The notes under the pieces were generated by a model, which did not search any database, had not been told where the DNA came from, and saw nothing but the letters and a program-made list of their open reading frames with translations. Shown here in pieces: positions 7,223 to 13,587 of a stretch of DNA of 14,180 bases. The position numbers were made by a program, and so were the translations under genes. The stretch comes from Candidatus Thorarchaeota archaeon SMTZ1-83. Its GTDB lineage: Archaea; Asgardarchaeota; Thorarchaeia; Thorarchaeales; Thorarchaeaceae. The stretch is taken from assembly GCA_001563325.1 (NCBI GenBank), contig LRSK01000212.1, positions 1-14,180 of the forward strand, given 5' to 3'. How positions within the stretch are numbered: the stretch's first letter is position 1; every line of letters begins with the position of its first letter.

Positions 7223-7585
7223 TCCAAGAAGGGCTCATAACAGCCCATTATTATGTGAATGAAGCTACCCCTTGATTTCCGGTGGAACGGGATAAAAAGA
7301 GATATGAAATGCTCATTGAGTTGTTCACAAACTACATAGTCTAGTGAATAGCAGAAGAAATGGAGAATAACCTGTTTCTCCGATTTTGGGCGCCCATAGA
7401 CCTTTATTTTAGATTTGGGGCACTCACAAGCTGCCAGCACACTCTTCTCATCTAGGACGTGTTCTGAATGCCCACAGACGCATTATGTAGCTGTTATGTT
7501 GGTATTGGTGATTCACATACTCACACTTATTTGCCGAAACCTGGTAGGCTGTTGTGAACACAGTCTTATACAAAAGACTCAATGA
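7223..7585. other. Gene-poor stretch with a Cys-rich minus-strand frame and a repeat copy
   Basis: No confident gene is seen here. On the minus strand one frame opens after a stop near 7490 and runs to 7210. It begins with the pattern C-V-C-G-H-S-E-H-V-L-D and continues through A-A-C-E-C-P, two Cys pairs such as a zinc ribbon would have, but it has no good start before the first pair (first GTG at 7440). It could be the remnant of a small zinc-ribbon gene. The stretch also holds one copy of the 22-base repeat found twice near 11400-11550. A TTATACA at 7566-7572 lies too close (14 bases) to the next start to be an ordinary TATA box for it; an alternative CTTATTTG lies near 7527. Confidence 0.4.
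7267..7288 (-). repeat. Dispersed 22-bp repeat, copy A
   Basis: The core ACCCCTTGATTTCC followed by GGTGGAAC matches copies at 11385-11406 (19 of 22 bases) and, inverted, 11526-11547 (20 of 22). Its inner part TTCC-GGT-GGAA is a short dyad. Further similarity to the inverted copy extends outward: a TTCCAA about 50 bases to the left and a TATTATG between them also match at similar spacing. Confidence 0.6.
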
Positions 7586-8242
7586 ATGTCAGATGTAGTC
7601 GAGGCGAAGACTTTGAAGACCGAAGAAAGAACGGGGTATCTGTACGAGTTCACATATAACTCCGGTCCAGGTCTGAGAGAAGTCTTTCAGTGTAAATACG
7701 TCAAACCCGATGAGGCATTGACGAGATTCCGGAGGATTCTTGCACTCACGGAGGAGCCATTTGATTTTAGAATCGTAGTACGTGATGAATCAAAGAGAGA
7801 GGAGTCTAGTTTCCAAGTGGAAGGTGGCAGCATTGAGGAGATGTTTGAGAAGTTCAAAGTCTTCTTGGAAACTAGTACTGGGTATTCATTTGCACCAGAG
7901 CGAAAGGAAGCTGTTGATACTGAAATTGAAGAGATCAGCTACGAGTCCATGAGTAGCTATGAGAAGATGCACATAGTGATCTACGCCTCTTTCAAGCATG
8001 GTAAGTTCTCCTCCTTGGATGTTGCTGAGATCTATCAGGCTACATTCAATGATGATTTGCCCAAGAGTACTGCATCCACTTACCTAGCTCGAATGTGGAA
8101 TGGTGGAAAGGGACACCTGGAGAGATATGGGAATCGTTCGGGGTACACGTATCGGCTCAAGACAGAGGTCCCGGACGTCCAGAAGGAAGCCGAACGAGCA
8201 GAAGAGATTCTTGCTTCCATTCAACTGCATGTGGGCAAATAG
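7586..8242 (+). CDS. Unrecognised protein with C-terminal winged-helix domain
   Basis: This is a 218-residue soluble, acidic protein. Residues 1-105 look alpha/beta (G-Y-L-Y-E-F-T-Y, then a long I-E-E-M-F-E-K-F-K-V-F-L helix). Residues about 121-190 look like a winged helix: Y-E-K-M-H-I-V-I-Y-A-S-F, then S-S-L-D-V-A-E-I-Y and a likely recognition helix P-K-S-T-A-S-T-Y-L-A-R-M-W, then a wing ending in G-Y-T-Y-R-L. The C-terminal 25 residues form a charged helix. A DNA-binding or archaeal transcription-factor-like role is plausible but not shown. Two overlapping ATGs lie at 7582 (other frame) and 7586; the latter opens this frame. It converges on the saccharopine dehydrogenase with a 39-base gap. 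No family is recognised. Confidence 0.75.
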   Translation: MSDVVEAKTLKTEERTGYLYEFTYNSGPGLREVFQCKYVKPDEALTRFRRILALTEEPFDFRIVVRDESKREESSFQVEGGSIEEMFEKFKVFLETSTGYSFAPERKEAVDTEIEEISYESMSSYEKMHIVIYASFKHGKFSSLDVAEIYQATFNDDLPKSTASTYLARMWNGGKGHLERYGNRSGYTYRLKTEVPDVQKEAERAEEILASIQLHVGK

Positions 8243-8281
8243 CCTGAGCACCACTCATATCCAAGAATCTGGTATGTCAAA

Positions 8282-9619
8282 TCAGATTGTTGTTACACGA
8301 TCCTCCAGTTTGATATCCAGACTTTCCAACTCCTTGAGAATTGGCGCATACACCTCTGGCATCACAGGCCGGTGAACCCCTACAAGTTTCATGGATCCAT
8401 CAAGAATTATTCTGCTCGCTATGGCTACTGGGAGTGCAACGGTTCTGGACATTGAGCTGTCGCCATTCGGTATGCCGAAGTCAATCATAGTGGAAGTAAT
8501 CTTCTCCTTCCTGTCAGGATATTCAGCTATGAACTCGTGATGCATCACTATCATGTCCCTCTCACCGGGAGCGTACTGCAGCTTTTGTTCGAAGAGACTG
8601 CAGAGTGCGTCTAGATGTGTGTTGATGCCATCTGGAATCTGTTGGTTGTCGAAGAGGCCAAGCCACTCTAACCGTGAAATCACAGGATCGTCGCTCTTGA
8701 GTCCAGTCTTTTTCGAAACACTTTCTCGAAGGTCTGCCTCTCTATCATTGACTAGGTTGTACATCATGTCAGCGAAAGTCATTCCATCAAGACTCTGTTC
8801 ATCAAGTGAGAGAAGACCAAGGTTGGCAATCTTCTTGAGTGTGCCACACCAACCGAGGTTTCTGAAGGTCCCGCGCAGAATGGTATCTGTTTCATGGATT
8901 CCATATATGTCGATGAATGACATGCTGTCACGGTTGGGATAACCCTCGAACTTCCCTATTCCAGGAACTTCCATTATCTCGTAATTATCAAAGAGCTCAG
9001 CTCCTGGAATCTTCACCTCTTTGCCATCACGAAGGAAATAGGCATCATTACGACCTGCCAACAGAACTCCTCTGGGACTCCAAGACAGTTTGTATCCAAA
9101 TGGATTATCGTTGGCCTCTGGAGCAGGGAGACCTCCAGTAAAGGATGTGAAACTCCTAATCTTCCCATCCTGATTGTGAACATGATCTATGATCTTCATG
9201 GCACTCATGTGGTCTATGCCTGGGTCAACACCGCACTCGTTGAGAATTGGAATCCCGGCAGACCTAGCCGCCTCATCTAGCTTCTTCATCTCAGGAGAGA
9301 TGTACGATGTGGTGCAGAAGGGCGTCGCATGTTCAATGGCAATCTTTGCTGCTTTCACATGGAAGGTATATGGAAGAAGAGAACATGCTAAATCGGCTTC
9401 TTCAATCAGCTTGTCAAGAAGGTCGTCATCGGTTTCTATGTTGAAGGTCACAGTTTCAGTGTTCTTACAGCCTTCAACAAGGCGGTCTGCTTTACTCTTA
9501 GTTCTGCTTGCGACCGTAACATGAAAACCATGGTCACTAAGGTACTGGATATAGGGACGGGCAACCAGACCGGCCCCCAGACAAAGCACTCTCTTCATCG
9601 TTAGTTTCGCTCCGTTCAC
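8282..9619 (-). CDS. Saccharopine dehydrogenase (glutamate-forming), AASS C-terminal-half type
   Basis: This enzyme oxidises saccharopine to 2-aminoadipate 6-semialdehyde and glutamate, the second step of lysine breakdown by the saccharopine route. The 445-residue protein has a Rossmann start (RVLCLGAGLVARP at about 10-22), ACSLLPYTFHVKAAKIAIE, NECGVDPGIDHMSAM, a GGLPAPEANDNPFGYKLSW-type substrate loop followed by SPRGVLLAG, and RNLGWCGTLKKIANLGLL. These match the dehydrogenase half of eukaryotic aminoadipate-semialdehyde synthase closely. The GTG start (9619) overlaps the stop of the upstream reductase by four bases (GTGA) and is preceded by AAGGAG at five bases, so the two are translationally coupled. 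An internal ATG at 9598 (MKRVLCLGAG) would give the more usual family N-terminus and is the alternative start. Confidence 0.92.
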   Translation of the reverse strand: MNGAKLTMKRVLCLGAGLVARPYIQYLSDHGFHVTVASRTKSKADRLVEGCKNTETVTFNIETDDDLLDKLIEEADLACSLLPYTFHVKAAKIAIEHATPFCTTSYISPEMKKLDEAARSAGIPILNECGVDPGIDHMSAMKIIDHVHNQDGKIRSFTSFTGGLPAPEANDNPFGYKLSWSPRGVLLAGRNDAYFLRDGKEVKIPGAELFDNYEIMEVPGIGKFEGYPNRDSMSFIDIYGIHETDTILRGTFRNLGWCGTLKKIANLGLLSLDEQSLDGMTFADMMYNLVNDREADLRESVSKKTGLKSDDPVISRLEWLGLFDNQQIPDGINTHLDALCSLFEQKLQYAPGERDMIVMHHEFIAEYPDRKEKITSTMIDFGIPNGDSSMSRTVALPVAIASRIILDGSMKLVGVHRPVMPEVYAPILKELESLDIKLEDRVTTI

Positions 9620-10917
9620 AAATACTCCTTGAGATACATGTATTCTTTCGTGAGTTCTCCTTGATAGACAATCACTGCGTCCTTCAGCTCCTTGGGAAGA
9701 TTGAGCTGTTGGAATGGTACTGTAAAATCCGCCTTCGCCAGCGCAGGTATATAGTCCAAAAGGGTTTCGCTAAAGGAGGTGGATGAGTCGCGTGGTAATT
9801 CACAAGGGAGATTGTCAACTGCCATTACGACTGGTCCGTCACCTTTGACGCTTGGTTCTGCGCGGTCTTGGTCAACGATATAGGTGAATACGGGGTTTTC
9901 AGGATTGGTTGTTCGAACTGTGAATTGGATGGCACCATCAACATCACACGAGATGTCGCCTACTACCTCGAGTCTTCGATTCAGGGAGTGCCAGTGCTTC
10001 TTGATGAAGCTCTTAGTCAGAAGCCGGGGGTATTTGTCTGACCAGTAGATGCAGTTGAGTATAACCACAAGGTGAGGTACGTACTTCTCAAAGACGCCTT
10101 TGTACTTGGTTGACCCGTTCCTGTAGTAGTCTTGGAGGTCGAAGTCTGCCTCAGAGTCTTTGGGTTCAACCATATGTTCCTCTTTGAAGACGCACTTGTA
10201 AAGGACGTTGTTCTTTGGTTCTGATATGTCGAATATCTCCTCGGGGTCAATCTGTATATGCGGAAGAAGGTCAAACATCTCTTGTGCACCGCGCGAAACA
10301 TTGCCATATCCTGTAAAACCGACTACAAATGGGACTAGGTGGTTTGGTAGTCCGTGTTCGGATATTCGACGTCCTAGAGCTTGAAACTCCTCTTTCAACT
10401 CGGCGAGATTTCTACACTGTAGTGTGTGCTTCATCCCTGCGAAGGGGTTTGGTTTGACCCCCTTGGACTCCAGCCGCTCTCCCAAGACTCGAAGTGTATC
10501 AGATACTCCAGCCATCCCGGCCCAGTTTCCAAAGAAGATCAGTCTTCTTCCCTTCTCGTCAATGACTCGCTCATAGTCTATTAGTGTAGCACCTACGTCC
10601 ATAATCCGCTTGAGCATTGGCATGTTGTACTTTTGGCCCTTGATGGTGTGACTGAAGAAGATATAGGCAATATTCCTCTCGAAGAAGTCAATGGGCATCT
10701 CCTTAATGCCAAGAATCACCGGGATGTTGTTCCCCTTCAATGGACTGATTTCAGCTCCGACGTTGGTGAACTCTTCTGTACCAAATGCACGTTGGTCACT
10801 TGGTTCAACTACGAATCGAATCTGATGTGTTTCAGACAGTTCTTTGAGGTGACGAGGTACAAGGGGTACTCTCGTTTCGAAGGGTTTTTCTTCTCTACGA
10901 AGACCGATTCTGTTCAT
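9616..10917 (-). CDS. Lysine-2-oxoglutarate reductase (saccharopine-forming), AASS N-terminal-half type
   Basis: This enzyme condenses lysine with 2-oxoglutarate and reduces the product to saccharopine with NAD(P)H, the first step of the saccharopine route. The 433-residue protein starts with the family signature IGLRREEKPFETRVPLVPRH, then VVEPSDQRAF, VILGIKE (Lys72), FFSHTIKGQKYNMPML (His90), TLIDYERVIDEKGRRLIFF and G-N-W-A-G-M-A-G-V-S-D-T-L-R-V-L-G. Lys72 and His90 sit where the acid/base Lys and His of yeast saccharopine dehydrogenase are known. The match is to the reductase half of the eukaryotic bifunctional enzyme rather than to alanine dehydrogenase. The ATG at 10917 has GGGAG seven bases upstream (10925-10929). 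It is first in an operon with the dehydrogenase half. Confidence 0.92.
   Translation of the reverse strand: MNRIGLRREEKPFETRVPLVPRHLKELSETHQIRFVVEPSDQRAFGTEEFTNVGAEISPLKGNNIPVILGIKEMPIDFFERNIAYIFFSHTIKGQKYNMPMLKRIMDVGATLIDYERVIDEKGRRLIFFGNWAGMAGVSDTLRVLGERLESKGVKPNPFAGMKHTLQCRNLAELKEEFQALGRRISEHGLPNHLVPFVVGFTGYGNVSRGAQEMFDLLPHIQIDPEEIFDISEPKNNVLYKCVFKEEHMVEPKDSEADFDLQDYYRNGSTKYKGVFEKYVPHLVVILNCIYWSDKYPRLLTKSFIKKHWHSLNRRLEVVGDISCDVDGAIQFTVRTTNPENPVFTYIVDQDRAEPSVKGDGPVVMAVDNLPCELPRDSSTSFSETLLDYIPALAKADFTVPFQQLNLPKELKDAVIVYQGELTKEYMYLKEYL
9625..9630 (-). promoter_or_regulatory. Ribosome binding site deciding the saccharopine dehydrogenase start
   Basis: AAGGAG on the minus strand lies within the last codons of the upstream reductase, five bases before the GTG at 9619. 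It favours the GTG over the ATG at 9598, whose own GGAG is about 11 bases away. Confidence 0.6.
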
Positions 10918-10980
10918 GCGATCTCTCCCGTTTCATTGTGAGTCTGCAATTGGAGGCACGCCGTGTGGAATTCTTCATAC

Positions 10981-10988
10981 GCTTTAAC
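10981..10988. promoter_or_regulatory. Possible TATA-like element between divergent reductase and small gene
   Basis: GCTTTAAC lies in the 117-base gap between the reductase start (10917, minus) and the small gene start (11035, plus). Read on either strand it could serve as a TATA box: predicted starts would fall near 11010 (plus, leader about 25 bases) and near 10959 (minus, leader about 42 bases, consistent with the GGGAG ribosome site there). The match to consensus is modest. Confidence 0.35.
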
Positions 10989-11030
10989 CTTTCCATCCCA
11001 GATTGAGGTATTACTCGGTCTAAAGAATCA

Positions 11031-11042
11031 GAACATGTGTTC
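11031..11042. repeat. Palindrome GAACATGTGTTC overlapping a start codon
   Basis: This 12-base dyad contains the ATG (11035-11037) of the following small gene. It is one base different from the perfect palindrome GAACACGTGTTC found at 11361-11372 and 11587-11598. The next bases (TAACAAAC) also resemble those after the 11361 copy (CAAACCAAC). It may be an operator site; the binding protein is unknown. Confidence 0.5.
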
Positions 11043-11361
11043 TAACAAACGGCTGGTTGAGTTGGCAGCAAGTTTTCTCTATATTTACGACTGCAAACGT
11101 GCTCGTCAGACCAATGCGAGAAGAGTTTCTTTCACGAAGGAGCTCCATGGCTATGTGTACTCTTGGAACACAAAGAGTGGAATTCGGCAGAAGAAGAAAC
11201 CAGGACTTATTGATCAATGTGAGGGGGCTGAGGCTGTAGCAGATTCAGCAATCCTGGTGCCTGGTACATTCAAATCTTTGTTCGATCAGCTCTTCTTATC
11301 CTATACGGATATTCTAGCCCTTCGAGTCTACGAAATCGTGAGTGAAGTGCCGAACTATTAG
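11035..11361 (+). CDS. Small basic protein of unknown family
   Basis: The 108-residue frame begins MCSNKRLVELAASF and has a basic segment D-C-K-R-A-R-Q-T-N-A-R-R-V-S-F, then Y-V-Y-S-W-N-T-K-S-G-I-R-Q-K-K-K-P-G, then A-D-S-A-I-L-V-P and F-D-Q-L-F-L-S-Y-T-D-I-L-A-L-R-V-Y-E-I. The alternation of aromatic and charged residues and the helix-like C-terminal half look like a folded protein rather than a chance frame. The frame is open upstream to a possible start at 10963, but that would run over the promoter-like element; the ATG at 11035 is preferred. Its start and stop codons both touch copies of the GAACAYGTGTTC palindrome. I do not recognise it. A nucleic-acid-binding or regulatory role would fit the basic residues and flanking dyads but is inference. 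Confidence 0.5.
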   Translation: MCSNKRLVELAASFLYIYDCKRARQTNARRVSFTKELHGYVYSWNTKSGIRQKKKPGLIDQCEGAEAVADSAILVPGTFKSLFDQLFLSYTDILALRVYEIVSEVPNY

Positions 11362-11598
11362 AACACGTGTTCCAAACCAACATGACCCCTTGATTTCCAG
11401 TAGAAACTCATTTGATTGATGATACGTTTTAATGCCGAAAAGTATAAATAGCTGTTTCCGAAGCTGCGGTTTATCTCCATTTTTTATTAGTATAACAATA
11501 CCCGCTGAACCTACACCATAGATCAGTTCCACTGGAAATGAAGGGGTGTTGTCCCATAATACCTGAGTATGACTGGGGCATGATTGGAACACGTGTTC
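11361..11598. repeat. 238-bp inverted-repeat structure bounded by GAACACGTGTTC palindromes
   Basis: The left end reads GAACACGTGTTCCAA (11361-11375) and the right end TTGGAACACGTGTTC (11584-11598), perfect inverted repeats of 15 bases. Inside them a second inverted pair, 11385-11408 and 11525-11547, is nearly complementary: CCCCTT with AAGGGG and ATTTCCAGT with ACTGGAAAT, plus a further 5 pairs with a mismatch and a bulge. TA dinucleotides flank both ends (11359-11360 and 11599-11600). It could be a small non-autonomous mobile element of the TA-target type, a pair of operator arrays, or a long-range RNA stem. The inner repeat has a related copy at 7267-7288. Confidence 0.65.
11437..11449 (+). 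promoter_or_regulatory. Strong BRE/TATA archaeal promoter with no clear gene
   Basis: GAAAAG is followed directly by TATAAATA (11442-11449), close to the archaeal BRE-TATA consensus. The expected transcription start is near 11471. Downstream there is only a T6 run at 11480-11485, a 21-codon frame from ATG 11538 that ends at the right palindrome, and then iorA, whose start at 11763 would leave a leader of about 290 bases. The promoter sits in the centre of the inverted-repeat structure. Confidence 0.55.
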
Positions 11599-11762
11599 TA
11601 TAGTAAAACTATTCGCTTGTGGTAATAATTGTAATACGAGAATCGTGTATCGGTACCGGGTATCTCCAATCAACGTGCTTTTCCAGTACCACAAGGTTGA
11701 TACATGATACTCACTCCGGTCGATTTGTTCCAGATGTTTTGGTGAGATCGGAGGCCTGTTAC
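11599..11762 (+). other. Leader region upstream of iorA
   Basis: No gene is seen. There is a small dyad with arms ATCAAC and GTTGAT (about 11669-11702), separated by about 24 bases, that could form a hairpin some 50 bases ahead of the ribosome site. A long minus-strand frame runs across this stretch and the inverted repeats, but it is judged a chance frame. Confidence 0.3.
11750..11754 (+). promoter_or_regulatory. Ribosome binding site deciding the iorA start
   Basis: GGAGG lies eight bases before the TTG at 11763 and fixes that TTG as the likely start. The frame is open for 48 codons further upstream, but those lack similarity to IorA proteins. Confidence 0.7.
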
Positions 11763-13433
11763 TTGACAAAGACTCAGGAACTACTAGAAGACACCATCGG
11801 AAAGAGAGTTCTACTTCTGGCAAACGAGGCTATTGCCCGTGGAGTCCTTGAGGCCGGAGTGCGTCTTGTTGCATTATATCCTGGTACTCCAAGTAGTGAG
11901 ATTGGTAACAACCTCACTCTCATGGCACCACATATCCCCAACTTCTATTTCGAGTTCAGTGCAAATGAGAAGGTGGCACTTGAGGTCGCTGGAGCCGCCG
12001 CTGTCACAGGTGTAAGATCGATGATGGTCTGTAAGGGACCAGGTCTCAACGTAGCTGCCGACCCATTCTTTTCGCTTGCTTATACTGGTGTACGTGCTGG
12101 TATGGTCATCATTGTTGCTGACGATCCAAGCATGTGGAGCTCTCAAAACGAGAATGACAGTAGATACTATGCTCTAATGGGTAACATGCCGATGGTTGAA
12201 CCGGTTGACCCTGCTGAGGCCAAATCAATGCTATTGGAGGCCTATGAAATCTCCGAGAAACTAGAACTACCCGTACTCTTCAGAACAACGACACGCGTAA
12301 ATCATACTAGAGCTCCAGTAGACTTTGGGGAGATTAGAGAGAGACCAGACACAGTGGAGTTCATGAAGGAACCATACCGGTTTGTTCCAGTTCCTGCAGT
12401 AGCAAAGAAGCGGCATCCGATACTTCTTGAACTGATGAAGAAAGCCGCGAAGATATCTGAGTCAACATCTCTGAATTTTGTCCATGGAAAGGGAGAACTT
12501 GGAATCATCACAAGCGGCGTGTCATACAATTATGTGCTTGAAGCTCTCAGTACACTGAAATTGAAGGCAGAGGTTTTCAAACTTGGCATGACACATCCAG
12601 TGCCTGAGAAGAAGATCGCCAACTTCCTGAAACGTCACAAGAAGACCGTTGTAGTTGAGGAGCTTGAACCTTTCTTGGAAACACACGCAAGACGAATTGC
12701 TCAACTGAAGGAGATCGAGGTCGAGATTCTAGGAAAGGAGCAAGGATACTTCTCACGTGCGTATGAATACAGTCCGCGTGTTGTAATCGAGGCCCTTTCG
12801 AAGATTACGAGTCGTAATACAAGTATTAACTGGGCCGCCATAGACAAGAAGATGAAGGAGCTTCCAGACTTACCCCCGAGACCGCCGCTATTGTGTGCAG
12901 GTTGTCCTCACAGAGCTACTTACTATGCTATCAGATCTGCCACGCGTGGTAAGGCAATATACCCCTCAGACATAGGTTGCTACACTCTAAGTATTGCACC
13001 TCCTCTAGAAACAGCCGATATCCTGTTTGACATGGGATCGTCGATAACCACTGCATGTGGCATAGCTCGTGTAACGAACCAGGATGTCGTGGCCACGATA
13101 GGTGACAGCACATTTTTCGCATCTGGACTTCCTGGGATAGCCAATGCAGTGTATAACAGACATCCGATTAGTCTAGTAGTCCTTGATAATCGGACTACTG
13201 CAATGACTGGACATCAGCCTCATCCCGGAACAGGAGTCACTGGAATGCAACAGGAAGTACCTCCCGTGGACATAGTAGAGGCATGCAAGGGACTTGGCGT
13301 GGAATACGTGAAGTCTGTAGATCCTTTCGGCCCGATGGCAGAGTTAGTAGCTGACGTCCGCAAGATGGTAACTTGGGTACGAGAGAATCAGGCTCCAGCT
13401 GTAATGGTGTCAGTTAGACTCAGACCTGTGTAA
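11763..13433 (+). CDS. iorA: Indolepyruvate:ferredoxin oxidoreductase alpha subunit, ending before its ferredoxin domain
   Basis: IorA with IorB oxidatively decarboxylates aryl-pyruvates from aromatic amino acids to aryl-acetyl-CoA, passing electrons to ferredoxin. From the TTG at 11763 the frame gives 556 residues. Present are the N-terminal transketolase-like domain (RGVLEAG, then ALYPGTPSSEIGNN at about 37-50), FSANEKVALEVAGAAAVTG, a middle domain ending before PPRPPLLCAGCPHR (Cys378), and the C-terminal thiamin-diphosphate domain with GDSTFF at 447-452 and the distal N of LVVLDN. The frame stops with S-V-R-L-R-P-V at TAA 13431-13433. Full-length members normally continue into a 2x[4Fe-4S] domain; here that domain follows in the +1 frame (see next entry). 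Because of this the product as read would lack its electron-transfer clusters. The cause may be a sequencing or assembly error, a real frameshift, or recoding. Confidence 0.9.
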   Translation: MTKTQELLEDTIGKRVLLLANEAIARGVLEAGVRLVALYPGTPSSEIGNNLTLMAPHIPNFYFEFSANEKVALEVAGAAAVTGVRSMMVCKGPGLNVAADPFFSLAYTGVRAGMVIIVADDPSMWSSQNENDSRYYALMGNMPMVEPVDPAEAKSMLLEAYEISEKLELPVLFRTTTRVNHTRAPVDFGEIRERPDTVEFMKEPYRFVPVPAVAKKRHPILLELMKKAAKISESTSLNFVHGKGELGIITSGVSYNYVLEALSTLKLKAEVFKLGMTHPVPEKKIANFLKRHKKTVVVEELEPFLETHARRIAQLKEIEVEILGKEQGYFSRAYEYSPRVVIEALSKITSRNTSINWAAIDKKMKELPDLPPRPPLLCAGCPHRATYYAIRSATRGKAIYPSDIGCYTLSIAPPLETADILFDMGSSITTACGIARVTNQDVVATIGDSTFFASGLPGIANAVYNRHPISLVVLDNRTTAMTGHQPHPGTGVTGMQQEVPPVDIVEACKGLGVEYVKSVDPFGPMAELVADVRKMVTWVRENQAPAVMVSVRLRPV

Positions 13434-13587
13434 TGCATGTAAACGCTGTCTGAACCGTTTGTCTTGTCCAGCTATGTACCTTGATTCTGAAACTGAGAAG
13501 GCTGTGATTGAAGACTCTCTCTGTAATCTCTGTGGAACCTGCACGGATGTTTGTCCTCAGGGAGCAATAAGGCAGGAGGGTACATGA
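13405..13587 (+). pseudogene. iorA: IorA C-terminal 2x[4Fe-4S] ferredoxin domain, displaced to the +1 frame
   Basis: In the frame one base on from iorA, after a TAA at 13402-13404, the translation includes DLCNACKRC followed by LNRLSCP and, about 26 residues later, CNLCGTCTDVCPQGAI. That is CxxCxxCx5CP plus CxxCxxCx3CP, all eight cluster cysteines of the normal IorA tail. No ATG, GTG or TTG precedes the first cysteine in this frame (only CTG at 13426), so it is not a good independent gene. Its stop TGA (13585-13587) overlaps the iorB ATG as ATGA, as expected if this frame is the translated end of iorA. The sequence is undamaged otherwise, which argues for a recent shift, an error, or a frame that is still used. 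It is listed as pseudogene only because the frame is broken. Confidence 0.8.
13574..13579 (+). promoter_or_regulatory. Ribosome binding site of iorB
   Basis: AGGAGG lies four bases before the ATG at 13584, inside the ferredoxin-domain frame. Together with the ATGA overlap it indicates coupled translation of the end of iorA and iorB. Confidence 0.6.

Noticed and set aside
10963..11034. Longer N-terminus for the small basic protein
   Set aside because: It would cover the TATA-like element at 10981 and adds a segment without the look of the rest of the protein.
11619..11762. Upstream extension of iorA
   Set aside because: The 48 extra codons do not resemble IorA, and GGAGG at 11750-11754 fits the TTG at 11763.
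11314..11823. 169-codon minus-strand frame across the inverted repeats and the iorA 5' end
   Set aside because: It runs antisense into the conserved iorA N-terminus and across both repeat arms, shows no recognisable domain, and its composition looks like a chance open frame.
13434..13587. Separate small ferredoxin gene instead of the IorA tail
   Set aside because: There is no ATG, GTG or TTG before the first cysteine in that frame, and the domain type and position match the normal IorA C-terminus.
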